NCBI RefSeq assembly: GCF_044901685.1
Contig: NZ_JBJDPS010000001.1
Location: forward strand, 558,001 to 622,000
Source: Micromonospora_G sp044901685
GTDB lineage: Bacteria > Actinomycetota > Actinomycetes > Mycobacteriales > Micromonosporaceae
Direction: 5' to 3'
Length of the DNA: 64,000 bases
The position numbers and the translations under genes are program-made. The notes under the pieces are model-generated. The model was not told the origin of the DNA. It searched no databases and saw only the letters and a program-made list of their open reading frames with translations. Within the stretch, counting starts at the first letter, position 1, and each line of letters opens with the position of its first letter. Shown in pieces: positions 52,939-61,402 of the stretch.

Positions 52939-53195
52939 TCACCGCGCGTCCGGAATCTGGTCGAGGTCCAGGTGGACGGCCTTGCCTTCGCGTCGGGCCA
53001 AGTCGACCATGGCGTCCGCGCCGGCCGAGGGGCCACCGATCCGCAACACCGCGTCACAGCGGGCGACCAGCCGTTCGGCGTACGGGTGGAAGATCTCGCT
53101 GAAGGCGGGGTCACCGATCCGGGTGGAGCCGGCCAGCGTGGCGAGCGGCAGCGCGAGAGGGGGCGCCGCGCGGTGGCGGGAAAGACGGCGGTCAT
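52939..53195 (-). pseudogene. Truncated, frameshifted DUF4406-like gene
   Basis: Reading the minus strand to the stop at 52939, the frame gives a good DUF4406/nucleoside-deoxyribosyltransferase-like C-terminus: LPLATLAGSTRIGDPAFSEI, then FHPYAERLVARCDAVLRI, GGPSAGADAMVDLARREGKA and VHLDLDQIPDAR. No start codon precedes it in this frame. An ATG at 53195 with AAGGAAGG ahead lies in another frame and reads MTAVFPATARR before it diverges. I infer loss of the N-terminal half and a frameshift near 53165. Intact relatives are about 120-150 residues long and begin with a Gly-rich nucleotide-like loop. Confidence 0.55.
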
Positions 53196-53243
53196 GGCCT
53201 TCCTTTCCGATGGTGGGATGGGGCGCGAGTCGAACGGCGCGGA

Positions 53244-54029
53244 TCAGGCGAGGTGGATCTCGGTGCCGGCGGCGCGCAGCGCGGCCAGTGTCTCCGGTCC
53301 GAGGGGATGGGTCGCCTCGTCCCCGGCGGCCAGGTCGGTGACGAAGTCACCGGCGGCGTCGAGCCCGGCGATCCGGCTGAACGCCCGGGTGCCGAGCTTG
53401 GTCGCGTCGGCCACCGCGATGCTCCGCCCCGACCGCTCCAGCGCGACCTGCTTGACCGCCGCGTCGTCCAGCGAGAACTCGGAGTAGCCGTCCTCGGCGT
53501 GCACCCCGCCGAGCGAGAGCACGAAGCAGTCGAACGCCAGGTCGCGCAGGGCGCGCAGGGTGAGCTGGCCGACCATGGAGCCTTCCGCCGGGCGTGGCTC
53601 GCCGCCGACCACCAGCAACCGGATCCCCGGTTGGTCGACCAGTTGGGCGGCCGCCTGCAGGCTCAGCACCCCGACCGTGAGCGGGGCGCGCAGTCTCAGG
53701 TGGGTGGCGACGTGGACGGTGGTGGTGCCCGCGTCGAGCAGGACCGTCTCGCCGGGGCGGACCAGGGCGGCCGTGGCCGCCCCGATCCGGTCCTTGGTCG
53801 CCGACTGCCAGGCGGCCCGGGCGGCGAAGCCGGACTCGGCCGCGACCGGTCGGACCGCGACGGCGGCGCCCCGCACCCGCTGCACGAGCCCGCGTTCCTG
53901 TAGTGCGTCCAGGTCCCGGCGGGCGGTCATCTCGGACACCCCGAGCCGGCTGGCGAGGTCCGGTACGGCGATCCGCCCGGCCGCCTGGACCAGGCGCAGG
54001 GTCACGTCCAACCGATCGGCGACGGGCAT
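53244..54029 (-). CDS. DeoR-family transcriptional regulator
   Basis: The 261-residue protein has a DeoR-type winged helix (VTLRLVQAAGRIAVPDLASRLGVSEMTARRDLDAL, residues 9-43) followed by the DeoRC sugar-phosphate sensor domain with DAGTTTVHVA near 98-107 and the conserved LGGVHAEDGYSE. These regulators usually respond to phosphorylated sugars. The ATG at 54029 is the start; no strong ribosome binding site is visible. The broken DUF4406-like gene follows at 49 bases on the same strand. The target genes are unknown. Confidence 0.88.
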   Translation of the reverse strand: MPVADRLDVTLRLVQAAGRIAVPDLASRLGVSEMTARRDLDALQERGLVQRVRGAAVAVRPVAAESGFAARAAWQSATKDRIGAATAALVRPGETVLLDAGTTTVHVATHLRLRAPLTVGVLSLQAAAQLVDQPGIRLLVVGGEPRPAEGSMVGQLTLRALRDLAFDCFVLSLGGVHAEDGYSEFSLDDAAVKQVALERSGRSIAVADATKLGTRAFSRIAGLDAAGDFVTDLAAGDEATHPLGPETLAALRAAGTEIHLA

Positions 54030-54115
54030 CCGCCATTTATACCATCAGCGTGTGCGGAGTGTTAGATCAGTGTTCGAAGGAAGGGGTGGGGCGGTCCACC
54101 CTTCCCGTCGTCCGA

Positions 54116-56518
54116 TCAGGCGCGGTCCGGCATTCCCAGGTAGCCGCGCAGGTGTCGGGCGGTGCGTGAGTCGCCGCCGCCGACCAGGTCGGCCGGGGTG
54201 CCGGTGAACACCACGCGACCACCGTCGTGACCGGCTCCCGGGCCCAGGTCGATGATCCAGTCGGCGTGGGCCATCACCGCCTGGTGGTGCTCGATCACGA
54301 TCACCGTGTTGCCGCCGTCGACCAGCCGGTCGAGCAGGGCCAGCAGGGTGTCCACGTCGGCCAGGTGCAGACCGGTCGTCGGCTCGTCCAGGACGTACGT
54401 GGTGGCCTTCTCGGCCATCTGGATGGCCAGCTTGAGCCGCTGCCGCTCGCCCCCGGAGAGGGTGGTGAGCGGTTGTCCCAGACCGAGGTAGCCCAGGCCG
54501 GCGTCGGCGAGCCGGTCGAGGATCGCCCGCGCCGCTCCGCCGGTGAAGAAGTCGCGCGCCTCGGTCACCGACATGGCCAGCACCTGGCTGATGTCCTTGC
54601 CCCGCAGCTTGTGGGTGAGCACCTCGGGGGTGAACCGCTTGCCCTCGCACTGCTCGCAGACCGTCGCCACCCCGGCCATCATGGCCAGGTCGGTGTAGAC
54701 CACGCCGATCCCCTTGCAGTTCGCGCAGGCGCCCTCGGAGTTCGCGCTGAACAGGGCGGCCTTGACCCCGTTGGCCTTGGCGAAGGCGGTGCGGATCGGG
54801 TCGAGCAGACCGGTGTACGTGGCCGGGTTGCTGCGCCGCGAGCCCCGGATCGCCGACTGGTCGACCACCGCCACCCCGTCCCGGCGCGGCAACGAGCCGT
54901 GGATCAGCGAACTCTTGCCCGACCCGGCGACCCCGGTGACGACGGTCAGTACGCCGAGCGGAATGTCCACGTCGACGTCCTTGAGGTTGTGCAGGTGGGC
55001 GCCGGTGATCCGGAGGTGCCCCCGGGGCTGGCGGACCAGCTCGCGCAGTCGGGCCCGGTGGCCGAGGTGCCGGCCGGTGAGGGTCTCCGAGCGGCGCAGT
55101 CCGGCCACGTCCCCGGTGTAGCAGATCTGGCCACCGCCCGACCCGGCGCCCGGCCCCAGGTCGACCACGTGGTCGGCGATCTCGATCACCTCGGGCTTGT
55201 GCTCCACCACGAGCACCGTGTTGCCCTTGTCCCGCAGCCGCAGGTCGTTCATCCGCTGGATGTCGTGCGGGTGCAGGCCGACGGTCGGCTCGTCGAAGAC
55301 GTACGTCACGTCGGTGAGGCTGGAGCCGAGGTGCCGGACCATCTTGACCCGTTGCGCCTCGCCGCCGGAGAGGGTGCCCGACTCCCGGTCCAGACTGAGG
55401 TAACCCAGGCCGATCTCCACCAGCGAGTCCAGGGTGTGGCGCAGGGTGTCGACCACCGGCCCGACCGAGGCGTCCGTGATCCCGGCGACGAATCCGGCCA
55501 GGTCGCTGATCTGCATCGCCGCGCACTCGGCGATGTTGCGTCCGTTGAGCGTCGAGGCCAGCGCCGCCGGGTTGAGTCGGGCGCCGCCGCAGCCGGTGCA
55601 GCCGGTGAAGGTGAACGCGCGGTCCACGAAGGCCCGGACGTGCGGCTGCATCGACTCCCGCTCCTTGGACAGGAAAAGCCGCTGCACCTTGACCACGAGA
55701 CCCTCGTAGGTGGTGTTGAAGTTGGACGCCTTGATTTTGGTGGCGGGCTTGTGGAGGAAGTCCTCCCACTGCTGCGGGGTGTAGTCCGCGAGTTTTGTGT
55801 CCGGGTCGAAGAGACCGGACTGGGCCATGGTCTGCCAGTACCACGAGCCGACCGTGAAGTTGGGCGCGGTGATCGCCCCCTCGTTCAGACTGAGCTTCCG
55901 GTCCACGAGCTGGTCGATGTCGAGGGTGGAGACCCGGCCGAGGCCCTCGCACTCCGGGCACATGCCCTCCGCGCTGTTGAAGCTGAACGCGGTCGAGGTG
56001 CCGACGTGCGGCGTGCCGAGGCGGCTGAAGATGATCCGCAGCATGGTGTGCGCGTCGGTCGCGGTGCCGACGGTGGAGCGGGAGTTGGCGCCCATCCGTT
56101 CCTGGTCGACCACGATCGCCGCGCTCAGGTTGTGCAGCGCGTCGACGTCCGGCCGACCCTGGTTCGGCATGAACGACTGGACGAACGCGGTGTAGGTCTC
56201 GTTGATCAGTCGCTGCGACTCGGCGGCGATCGTGCCGAAGACGAGCGACGACTTTCCCGATCCGGACACGCCGGTGAAGACCGTGAGCCGGCGTTTCGGT
56301 ATGTCCAGCGACACGTTGGCGAGGTTGTTCTCCCGGGCACCCCGCACCTGGATCACCTCATGGCTGTCGGCCGCGTGCCGAGGCCCGGCGTCTCCACGCC
56401 GGGCAGGGGCGATGTCCGTGTCGACACGAGCGTGCCGCCGCTCGTCGTCGGCCAGCAGCACCCCGCCGTCCGGCCGGTCGCCGTTGCCCGACGGATGACT
56501 GACGCGCTCGGAGCCCAT
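54116..56518 (-). CDS. UvrA-like ABC-ATPase (drug-resistance type)
   Basis: The 800-residue soluble protein has two ABC modules with Walker A sites GVSGSGKSS and GVAGSGKSS, signatures LSGGEAQR and LSGGERQR, and zinc-type CxxC pairs (CPECEGLG, CTGCGG, CANCKGIG, CEQCEG). It is about 150 residues shorter than housekeeping UvrA and lacks an obvious UvrB-binding insert. It matches the second UvrA-like class that includes daunorubicin-resistance DrrC. It probably frees DNA from bound intercalators or lesions. AGGGGGAA precedes the ATG. It is divergent from a TetR gene across a palindromic operator. Confidence 0.87.
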   Translation of the reverse strand: MGSERVSHPSGNGDRPDGGVLLADDERRHARVDTDIAPARRGDAGPRHAADSHEVIQVRGARENNLANVSLDIPKRRLTVFTGVSGSGKSSLVFGTIAAESQRLINETYTAFVQSFMPNQGRPDVDALHNLSAAIVVDQERMGANSRSTVGTATDAHTMLRIIFSRLGTPHVGTSTAFSFNSAEGMCPECEGLGRVSTLDIDQLVDRKLSLNEGAITAPNFTVGSWYWQTMAQSGLFDPDTKLADYTPQQWEDFLHKPATKIKASNFNTTYEGLVVKVQRLFLSKERESMQPHVRAFVDRAFTFTGCTGCGGARLNPAALASTLNGRNIAECAAMQISDLAGFVAGITDASVGPVVDTLRHTLDSLVEIGLGYLSLDRESGTLSGGEAQRVKMVRHLGSSLTDVTYVFDEPTVGLHPHDIQRMNDLRLRDKGNTVLVVEHKPEVIEIADHVVDLGPGAGSGGGQICYTGDVAGLRRSETLTGRHLGHRARLRELVRQPRGHLRITGAHLHNLKDVDVDIPLGVLTVVTGVAGSGKSSLIHGSLPRRDGVAVVDQSAIRGSRRSNPATYTGLLDPIRTAFAKANGVKAALFSANSEGACANCKGIGVVYTDLAMMAGVATVCEQCEGKRFTPEVLTHKLRGKDISQVLAMSVTEARDFFTGGAARAILDRLADAGLGYLGLGQPLTTLSGGERQRLKLAIQMAEKATTYVLDEPTTGLHLADVDTLLALLDRLVDGGNTVIVIEHHQAVMAHADWIIDLGPGAGHDGGRVVFTGTPADLVGGGDSRTARHLRGYLGMPDRA

Positions 56519-56553
56519 ACCGTTCCCCCTGATATCCTTACGGCATAAAAAGA

Positions 56554-56569
56554 TAACCTGACGAGGTTA
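56554..56569. promoter_or_regulatory. TetR operator between divergent genes
   Basis: TAACCT-GACG-AGGTTA is a perfect inverted repeat, bordered by CATAAA and TTTATG arms. It lies 35 bases from the UvrA-like start and 23 bases from the TetR start. Its symmetry and position fit control of both genes by the TetR protein. Confidence 0.7.
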
Positions 56570-56592
56570 CTTTATGTGCTAAGGAGTTGCAA

Positions 56593-57381
56593 GTGGTAAT
56601 TTTTGCCGGTCAGGGGGACGCGCGTCGTTCGATGGCCCTGCTGTGGCGTACGCCCGGCTCCGCAGACGTGCGGAGCGGACCGGGCCCCAAGCCCGGACTC
56701 AGCGTGGACCAGATCGTCGACGCCGCGATCGAGGTGGCCGACCGGGACGGGATGGCCGGGCTCTCCATGCGCGCGGTCGGCGAGCGGTTCGGGCGTACCG
56801 CGATGGCGCTCTACACCTACGTGCCGAACAAGGCCGAACTGCTCGACCTGATGTACGACCGGGCGCACGCCGAACTCCCCGCCGGGTACGACGACATCGT
56901 CGACTGGCGCGCCGCCGTCACCGCCTGGGCGGAGGACATGTGGGCCTTCTACCTGCGGCACCCCTGGGTCCTCCAGGTGTCGCAGGCCCGACCGGTGCTC
57001 GGACCCAACGAGTACGTCGTACTGGAGACACTGCTGCGGATCCTCTACCGCACGGGGCTGGCCGGGCCGGCCGTGCGACGTACCGTCGGCACCCTGTTCC
57101 AGTTCGTGCGCGGCACCGTCCAGACGGCCGCCGAGGCCCGCCAGGCGCGGGCCGCCACCGGCATGTCCGACGAGGAGTGGTGGTACGCCCGATCGGCCCT
57201 GCTCACCGAGGTCGCCCCGGACTTCGCCCGACGGTTCCCCACGGTGATCCGACTGGAGAGCGAGCGCGGGTACCACCTGGACGACGAGACCGTCCCCTAT
57301 CTCGAACAGGAAGCGAAGGAAACCCTCACCTTCGGCCTCACCATCCTCCTCGACGGCATCCACTCCGCCCTACCGGAGTAA
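56593..57381 (+). CDS. TetR-family regulator next to the UvrA-like gene
   Basis: The 262-residue protein has a TetR helix-turn-helix (LSVDQIVDAAIEVADRDGMAGLSMRAVGERFGRTAMALYTYVPNK, about 37-80) after a 35-residue leader, and a tetracycline-repressor-like C-terminal domain. The start is the GTG at 56593, with AAGGAG six bases upstream; TTG at 56587 lies inside the site. The divergent UvrA-like gene and the TAACCT palindrome between them make drug-inducible control likely. The stop codon TAA is also the first bases of a dispersed repeat. Confidence 0.88.
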   Translation: MVIFAGQGDARRSMALLWRTPGSADVRSGPGPKPGLSVDQIVDAAIEVADRDGMAGLSMRAVGERFGRTAMALYTYVPNKAELLDLMYDRAHAELPAGYDDIVDWRAAVTAWAEDMWAFYLRHPWVLQVSQARPVLGPNEYVVLETLLRILYRTGLAGPAVRRTVGTLFQFVRGTVQTAAEARQARAATGMSDEEWWYARSALLTEVAPDFARRFPTVIRLESERGYHLDDETVPYLEQEAKETLTFGLTILLDGIHSALPE

Positions 57382-57431
57382 GGAAGGGCCCCCTGTTATC
57401 GCTTTTGGTAGAGGAAGGGCCCCCTGTTAAC
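57380..57431. repeat. Two direct copies of the AAGGAAGGGCCCC repeat
   Basis: GGAAGGGCCCCCTGTTA occurs twice, 30 bases apart (57382-57398 and 57412-57428), the first sharing the stop codon of the TetR gene. With flanking bases the first copy matches the repeat at 5703 over about 22 positions with one difference (AAGGAAGGGCCCCTTGTTATCG against AAGGAAGGGCCCCCTGTTATCG). It does not form the perfect hairpin seen at 5703. Confidence 0.75.
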
Positions 57432-57525
57432 ACCGCTTCGGCGTAGCGGGGGATGGGCGGCGGCGGCGCGCGACGTACGCGGAAAATGGGTTGGCGCGGG
57501 CGGAGGATGTGGTGACCATGACCCG

Positions 57526-58020
57526 GTGCCGCAGCGACCGACCGCCATCTCGATCAGCCCGGCCCGCCCCGACTCGGCGGCCGGTCGCGCGATCCTGCGC
57601 GCCTACTTCGACGACATCGTGGGCCGTTACCACGGCCGTCCGGCCACCGCCGACGAGATCGACCGAGTGCTGATCGACGAGCCCAGCGACGACCTGGTGC
57701 CGCCCGTCGGCCTGTTCTGGGTGGCCACCGACGGCGCGACGCCGGTCGGCTGCGCCGGCCTGCGTCTGCTGCCGGAGAACCTGGGTGAGGTCACCAGGGT
57801 CTTCGTCGCCCACGGTGCCCGCCGGCGAGGAGTCGGCTCACGGTTGCTGACCGGGTTGGAGGAGATTGCCCGGACCCGGGGGCTGTCCCGGCTCCGGCTC
57901 GACACGCGACACGATCTGGTCGAGGCACGCCGGCTCTACACCGGACACGGGTACGTCGAGGTCGAGCCCTTCAACGACAGTCCGTACGCCGCCCACTGGT
58001 TCGTGAAGCCGCTCGCCTGA
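57526..58020 (+). CDS. GNAT-family N-acetyltransferase
   Basis: The 164-residue single-domain acetyltransferase has acetyl-CoA motif A (EVTRVFVAHGARRRGVGSRLLTGLEEIAR, residues 87-115) and the C-terminal YTGHGYVEVEPF. The acetyl acceptor is unknown. The start is the GTG at 57526; the only nearby Shine-Dalgarno-like stretch (CGGAGGATG, 57501-57509) lies too far away for confidence. It has no obvious operon partner. Confidence 0.8.
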   Translation: MPQRPTAISISPARPDSAAGRAILRAYFDDIVGRYHGRPATADEIDRVLIDEPSDDLVPPVGLFWVATDGATPVGCAGLRLLPENLGEVTRVFVAHGARRRGVGSRLLTGLEEIARTRGLSRLRLDTRHDLVEARRLYTGHGYVEVEPFNDSPYAAHWFVKPLA

Positions 58021-58043
58021 CGGGCACCTTCGTCATCCCCCGT

Positions 58044-58123
58044 TGTCGAGCACGTCCGCTGGCGAGCACGTCCGTTGTCGAGCACGCCCGCTGGCGAGCA
58101 CGTCGGCTGGCGAGCGGCGGACC
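58044..58123. repeat. 16-bp tandem repeat before the SDR gene
   Basis: Four to five units of T-G-(G/T)-CGAGCACGTCCGC, each 16 bases, run from 58044 to about 58107 with a degraded unit after. The units lie between the GNAT stop codon and the SDR start. There are no spacers, so it is not a CRISPR array. Confidence 0.75.
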
Positions 58124-58155
58124 GGGATGTTCGGATGGTCGGGCGAGGAGGTGCC

Positions 58156-58929
58156 ATGCGTCGGTCGTACGTGGTCACCGGTGGTGGTCGGGGTGTCGGT
58201 CGGGCCATCGTCGAACGTCTGCTCGGGGACGGTCACGCGGTGCTGGTGATCGAACTCGATCCGGCGGCCGTGGCCTGGACGGCGGAGCATCCGGCCGGTC
58301 CGCGACTCGTCACGGTGCTCGGCAGCGCCGCCGACGAGGAGGTGACCGAAGCGGCCGCACGACGAGCCTCGACGGCGGGAGCATTTGCCGGCTGGGTCAA
58401 CAACGCCGCCGTGTTCCGGGACGCGGCACTGCACTCCGGGCCGGTCCGCGAGGTCGTCGACCTGATCAATCTCAATCTCGGACCCGTCGTGGTCGGTTGC
58501 GCGACCGCGATCCGCTCGTTTCTCGCGGCTGGTACGCCGGGGTCGATCGTCAACGTCTCCTCCCACCAGGCTCAACGCCCGGTACGCGGGGCACTGCCGT
58601 ACGCCACCGCCAAGGCCGCGATCGAGGGCCTCACCCGCGCGGCGGCCGTCGACTACGGGCCGTACGGCATCCGGGTCAACGCCGTCGCGCTCGGCACCGT
58701 CACGACCGAGCGCTACCGGGCGTTCCTTGCCGGGCGGCCCCCCGAGGCAGCGGCCCGGGTGCACGAGGAGATGGCACGGCTGCATCCGCTGGGCCGGGTG
58801 GGTCGGCCGGACGAGGTGGCCGCCACCGTCGCCTACCTGCTCTCCGACGATGCCACCTTCGTCAACGGCGCGATCCTGCCGGTGGACGGCGGTCGATCGG
58901 TGATCGGACTGGACCCCGAGGCGACCTGA
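58156..58929 (+). CDS. Short-chain dehydrogenase/reductase
   Basis: The 257-residue classical SDR has the nucleotide-binding TGGGRGVG (residues 8-15), NNAA (near 87), catalytic Ser in NVSSHQAQ and YATAK (Tyr-x-x-x-Lys) near 153-157. The NAD(P) preference and substrate cannot be read from sequence. GAGGAGG lies six bases before the ATG at 58156; the frame is open to 58075 inside the tandem repeat, which is not used. Confidence 0.85.
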   Translation: MRRSYVVTGGGRGVGRAIVERLLGDGHAVLVIELDPAAVAWTAEHPAGPRLVTVLGSAADEEVTEAAARRASTAGAFAGWVNNAAVFRDAALHSGPVREVVDLINLNLGPVVVGCATAIRSFLAAGTPGSIVNVSSHQAQRPVRGALPYATAKAAIEGLTRAAAVDYGPYGIRVNAVALGTVTTERYRAFLAGRPPEAAARVHEEMARLHPLGRVGRPDEVAATVAYLLSDDATFVNGAILPVDGGRSVIGLDPEAT

Positions 58930-59247
58930 CGGTGATCGGCAAGCCACGGTGCCCCCACCGCACCAGGTGGCCGATGGGCCGGACCGGGATCTTTACGGTG
59001 GCAAGATAGTGTCGCGGAATAGAACCTGGCAATGGCGAGTTTCACCGCTGGTGGTCGCGCCACGAGTCGTCTTGTCATACTCGCGCGGCATCATCCGGTG
59101 ATGTCGGTCCCTGCTCCGCCGTCTCGACCCGGACAGTCCCGTCAGAGCGGACAGGGCAGTAGGTAGGCTCGCGGGCAGCGCCGGCCGGGCCGACGACGAT
59201 CATGCCGTGCCACGGCGTGGAGAACGCACTTCTGGGAGTTCAGCTCG
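58930..59247. other. Intergenic region upstream of the topoisomerase pair
   Basis: This 318-base region holds no gene. TTGTCA near 59080 is a candidate -35 box without a convincing -10 partner, and a Gly/Arg-type GGGAG site about 12 bases before the TTG start of the next gene is weak. It should contain the promoter of the topoisomerase genes. Confidence 0.4.
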
Positions 59248-61305
59248 TTGACTGCACAGCCTGAGATTCTGTATGGGGCCGATGACCTCACCCACCTGGA
59301 AGGCCTCGATGCCGTCCGGAAGCGACCCGGCATGTACATCGGGTCGACCGACAGCCGTGGCGTGGGTCACCTGCTCAACGAGATCCTGGACAACTCCACG
59401 GACGAGGGCGTCGCGGGCCACGCCACCCGGGTCGAGGTGACCCTGCACGCCGACGGCTCGGTGCAGGTGGACGACGACGGGCGCGGCATCCCGACCGACG
59501 TGCACGCCCGGTCCGGGCTCTCCGGCGTCGAACTCGTGCTGACCCGGTTGCACGCCGGTGGCAAGTTCGGCGGCTCCGGCTACAAGACCTCCGGCGGCCT
59601 GCACGGCGTCGGTGCCTCGGCGGTCAACGCGCTTTCCCGCCGGTTCGACGTCACCGTGCAGCGCGGCGGCCAGATCCACCAGATGTCGTTCCAGCACGGC
59701 GTACCCGGGATCTTCGACGGGGCGGGGCCGGAGGCCACCTTCACCCGGCAGCCCGGCCTTCAGTCGGTCGGTCGGATGAAGCGGGGCGCCTCCACCGGCA
59801 CCTCCATCCGGTACTGGTACGACTCCCGTTACTTCGAGACCGGCGCGAGGCTCGACGTCGACGCCGTCCGCAGCAAACTGCGCAACACCGCGTTCCTGGT
59901 CCCAGGCGTCACCTACGTGCTGCGGGACAACACCGCCGACGAGCCCACGCTGGAGACGTTCCATTTTCCCAGCGGTCTCACCGACATGGTGGACTTCCTC
60001 ACCCCGGCCGGTGACAAGCCGGTCTCCGGCACGCTCCTGATCGACGGCGAGGGCACCTACCGGGAGAACGCGGCCGACGAGCACGGCGTCATGCAGAGCA
60101 ACGTCGAACGTCGGGCCGAGGTCGAGGTCGCGCTCCAGTGGGGGACCGGCTACGAGCGGACGGTGGAGTGTTTCACCAACACCATTCGTAACGTGCACGG
60201 CGGCACCCACCGCAAGGGTTTCGAGCGCGGTGCCGTACGCGCGCTGACGGCCGCGATCCGCAACACCCGGGGCCTGCTCAAGCCGAAGGAGGACGCCCCG
60301 ATCCTGGACGACGTCCTGGAAGGCATGACGGTCGTCGTGCACGTCCGCATCCCCGAGCCGCAGTTCACCTCGCAGACCAAGGACGAACTCTCCACCGCGC
60401 CGGTGACCAAAGTGGTCCAGAACGTGGTCGAGCAGCACCTCAAGACCTGGTTGGAGGACCGCCGGACCAAGGCCGAGGCGCGTACGGTCCTGCAGAAGAT
60501 CGTCGACGCGGCCCGGGTCCGGCTGACCCAGAAACAGCAGAAGGACGCCGCCCGCCGCAAGACCGCCCTCGAGGGCGCCTCGATGCCGCCGAAGCTGGTC
60601 GACTGCCGTTCCACCGGGGTCGCCCGCAGTGAGCTGTTCATCGTCGAGGGGGACAGCGCGCTCGGCACCGCCCGGCTGGCCCGCTCCTCGGAGTACCAGG
60701 CGCTGCTGCCGATCCGGGGCAAGATCCTGAACGTGCAGAAGGCCAGCCTGCAACAGGTGCTGGACAACGCGGAGTGCTCGGCGATCGTGCAGGTGCTCGG
60801 TGCCGGCTCCGGGCGTACCTTCGACCTGGAAGCCCTCCGGTACGGCCGCATCATGATCATGGCCGACGCCGACGTGGACGGCTCGCACATCCGTACGCTG
60901 CTGATCACGCTCTTCGCGAAGTACATGCGCCCGGTGATCGAGGCGGGTCGGCTCTACGCCGCGGTGCCGCCGTTGCACAAGGTCAGCACCAAGGGCCGCA
61001 ACCCGGAGACCGTCTACACCTACACCCAGACGGAGATGACCAGCACGGTCGCCCGACTGGAAAAGGCCGGCAAGCAGGTCGTCACCCCGATTCCCAGGTT
61101 CAAGGGACTCGGCGAGATGGACGCCGACGAGCTCTGGGACACGACGATGAACCCGGCCAGCCGGGCCGTGCGCCGGATCACCCTCGACGACGCCGCAGCC
61201 GCCGAGGACGTGCTGGAGCTGCTGATGGGGGAGAAGGTCGAGCCCCGCAAGAACTGGCTCATCGAGTCCGCCAGCCGGGTCGACCAGGAGACGATCGACA
61301 CGTGA
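59248..61305 (+). CDS. Type II topoisomerase B subunit (ParE/GyrB-like)
   Basis: The 685-residue ATPase subunit has the GHKL ATP site (NEILDNSTDE, near 44-53; DDDGRGIP; GGLHGVGASAVNALS), a transducer domain and a Toprim domain with ELFIVEGDSALGTARLARSSEYQ and the metal-binding MIMADADVDGSHIRTLL. The C-terminal PRFKGLGEMDADELWDTTMNP closes it. It pairs with the A subunit 97 bases downstream to form a gyrase or topoisomerase IV. Actinomycetes carry a gyrase at the replication origin and a second pair elsewhere, so topoisomerase IV is the likely identity. The start is a TTG with GGGAG about 12 bases upstream. Confidence 0.88.
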   Translation: MTAQPEILYGADDLTHLEGLDAVRKRPGMYIGSTDSRGVGHLLNEILDNSTDEGVAGHATRVEVTLHADGSVQVDDDGRGIPTDVHARSGLSGVELVLTRLHAGGKFGGSGYKTSGGLHGVGASAVNALSRRFDVTVQRGGQIHQMSFQHGVPGIFDGAGPEATFTRQPGLQSVGRMKRGASTGTSIRYWYDSRYFETGARLDVDAVRSKLRNTAFLVPGVTYVLRDNTADEPTLETFHFPSGLTDMVDFLTPAGDKPVSGTLLIDGEGTYRENAADEHGVMQSNVERRAEVEVALQWGTGYERTVECFTNTIRNVHGGTHRKGFERGAVRALTAAIRNTRGLLKPKEDAPILDDVLEGMTVVVHVRIPEPQFTSQTKDELSTAPVTKVVQNVVEQHLKTWLEDRRTKAEARTVLQKIVDAARVRLTQKQQKDAARRKTALEGASMPPKLVDCRSTGVARSELFIVEGDSALGTARLARSSEYQALLPIRGKILNVQKASLQQVLDNAECSAIVQVLGAGSGRTFDLEALRYGRIMIMADADVDGSHIRTLLITLFAKYMRPVIEAGRLYAAVPPLHKVSTKGRNPETVYTYTQTEMTSTVARLEKAGKQVVTPIPRFKGLGEMDADELWDTTMNPASRAVRRITLDDAAAAEDVLELLMGEKVEPRKNWLIESASRVDQETIDT

Positions 61306-61402
61306 GCGCGGGAGCCGGTCGTCCTCGGCCGGCTCCTGACCCGGGTCGAAATCGTGACAGTGGCCGGTGGACCGGCCGACGGATGGAAGTGAGCAGGCAG
61401 TC

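Noticed and set aside
57427..57813. Minus-strand frame opposite the GNAT gene
   Set aside because: It has no motif, while the plus strand has a complete acetyl-CoA-binding motif.
58044..58123. CRISPR array
   Set aside because: The 16-base units are directly contiguous with no unique spacers and there are no cas genes.
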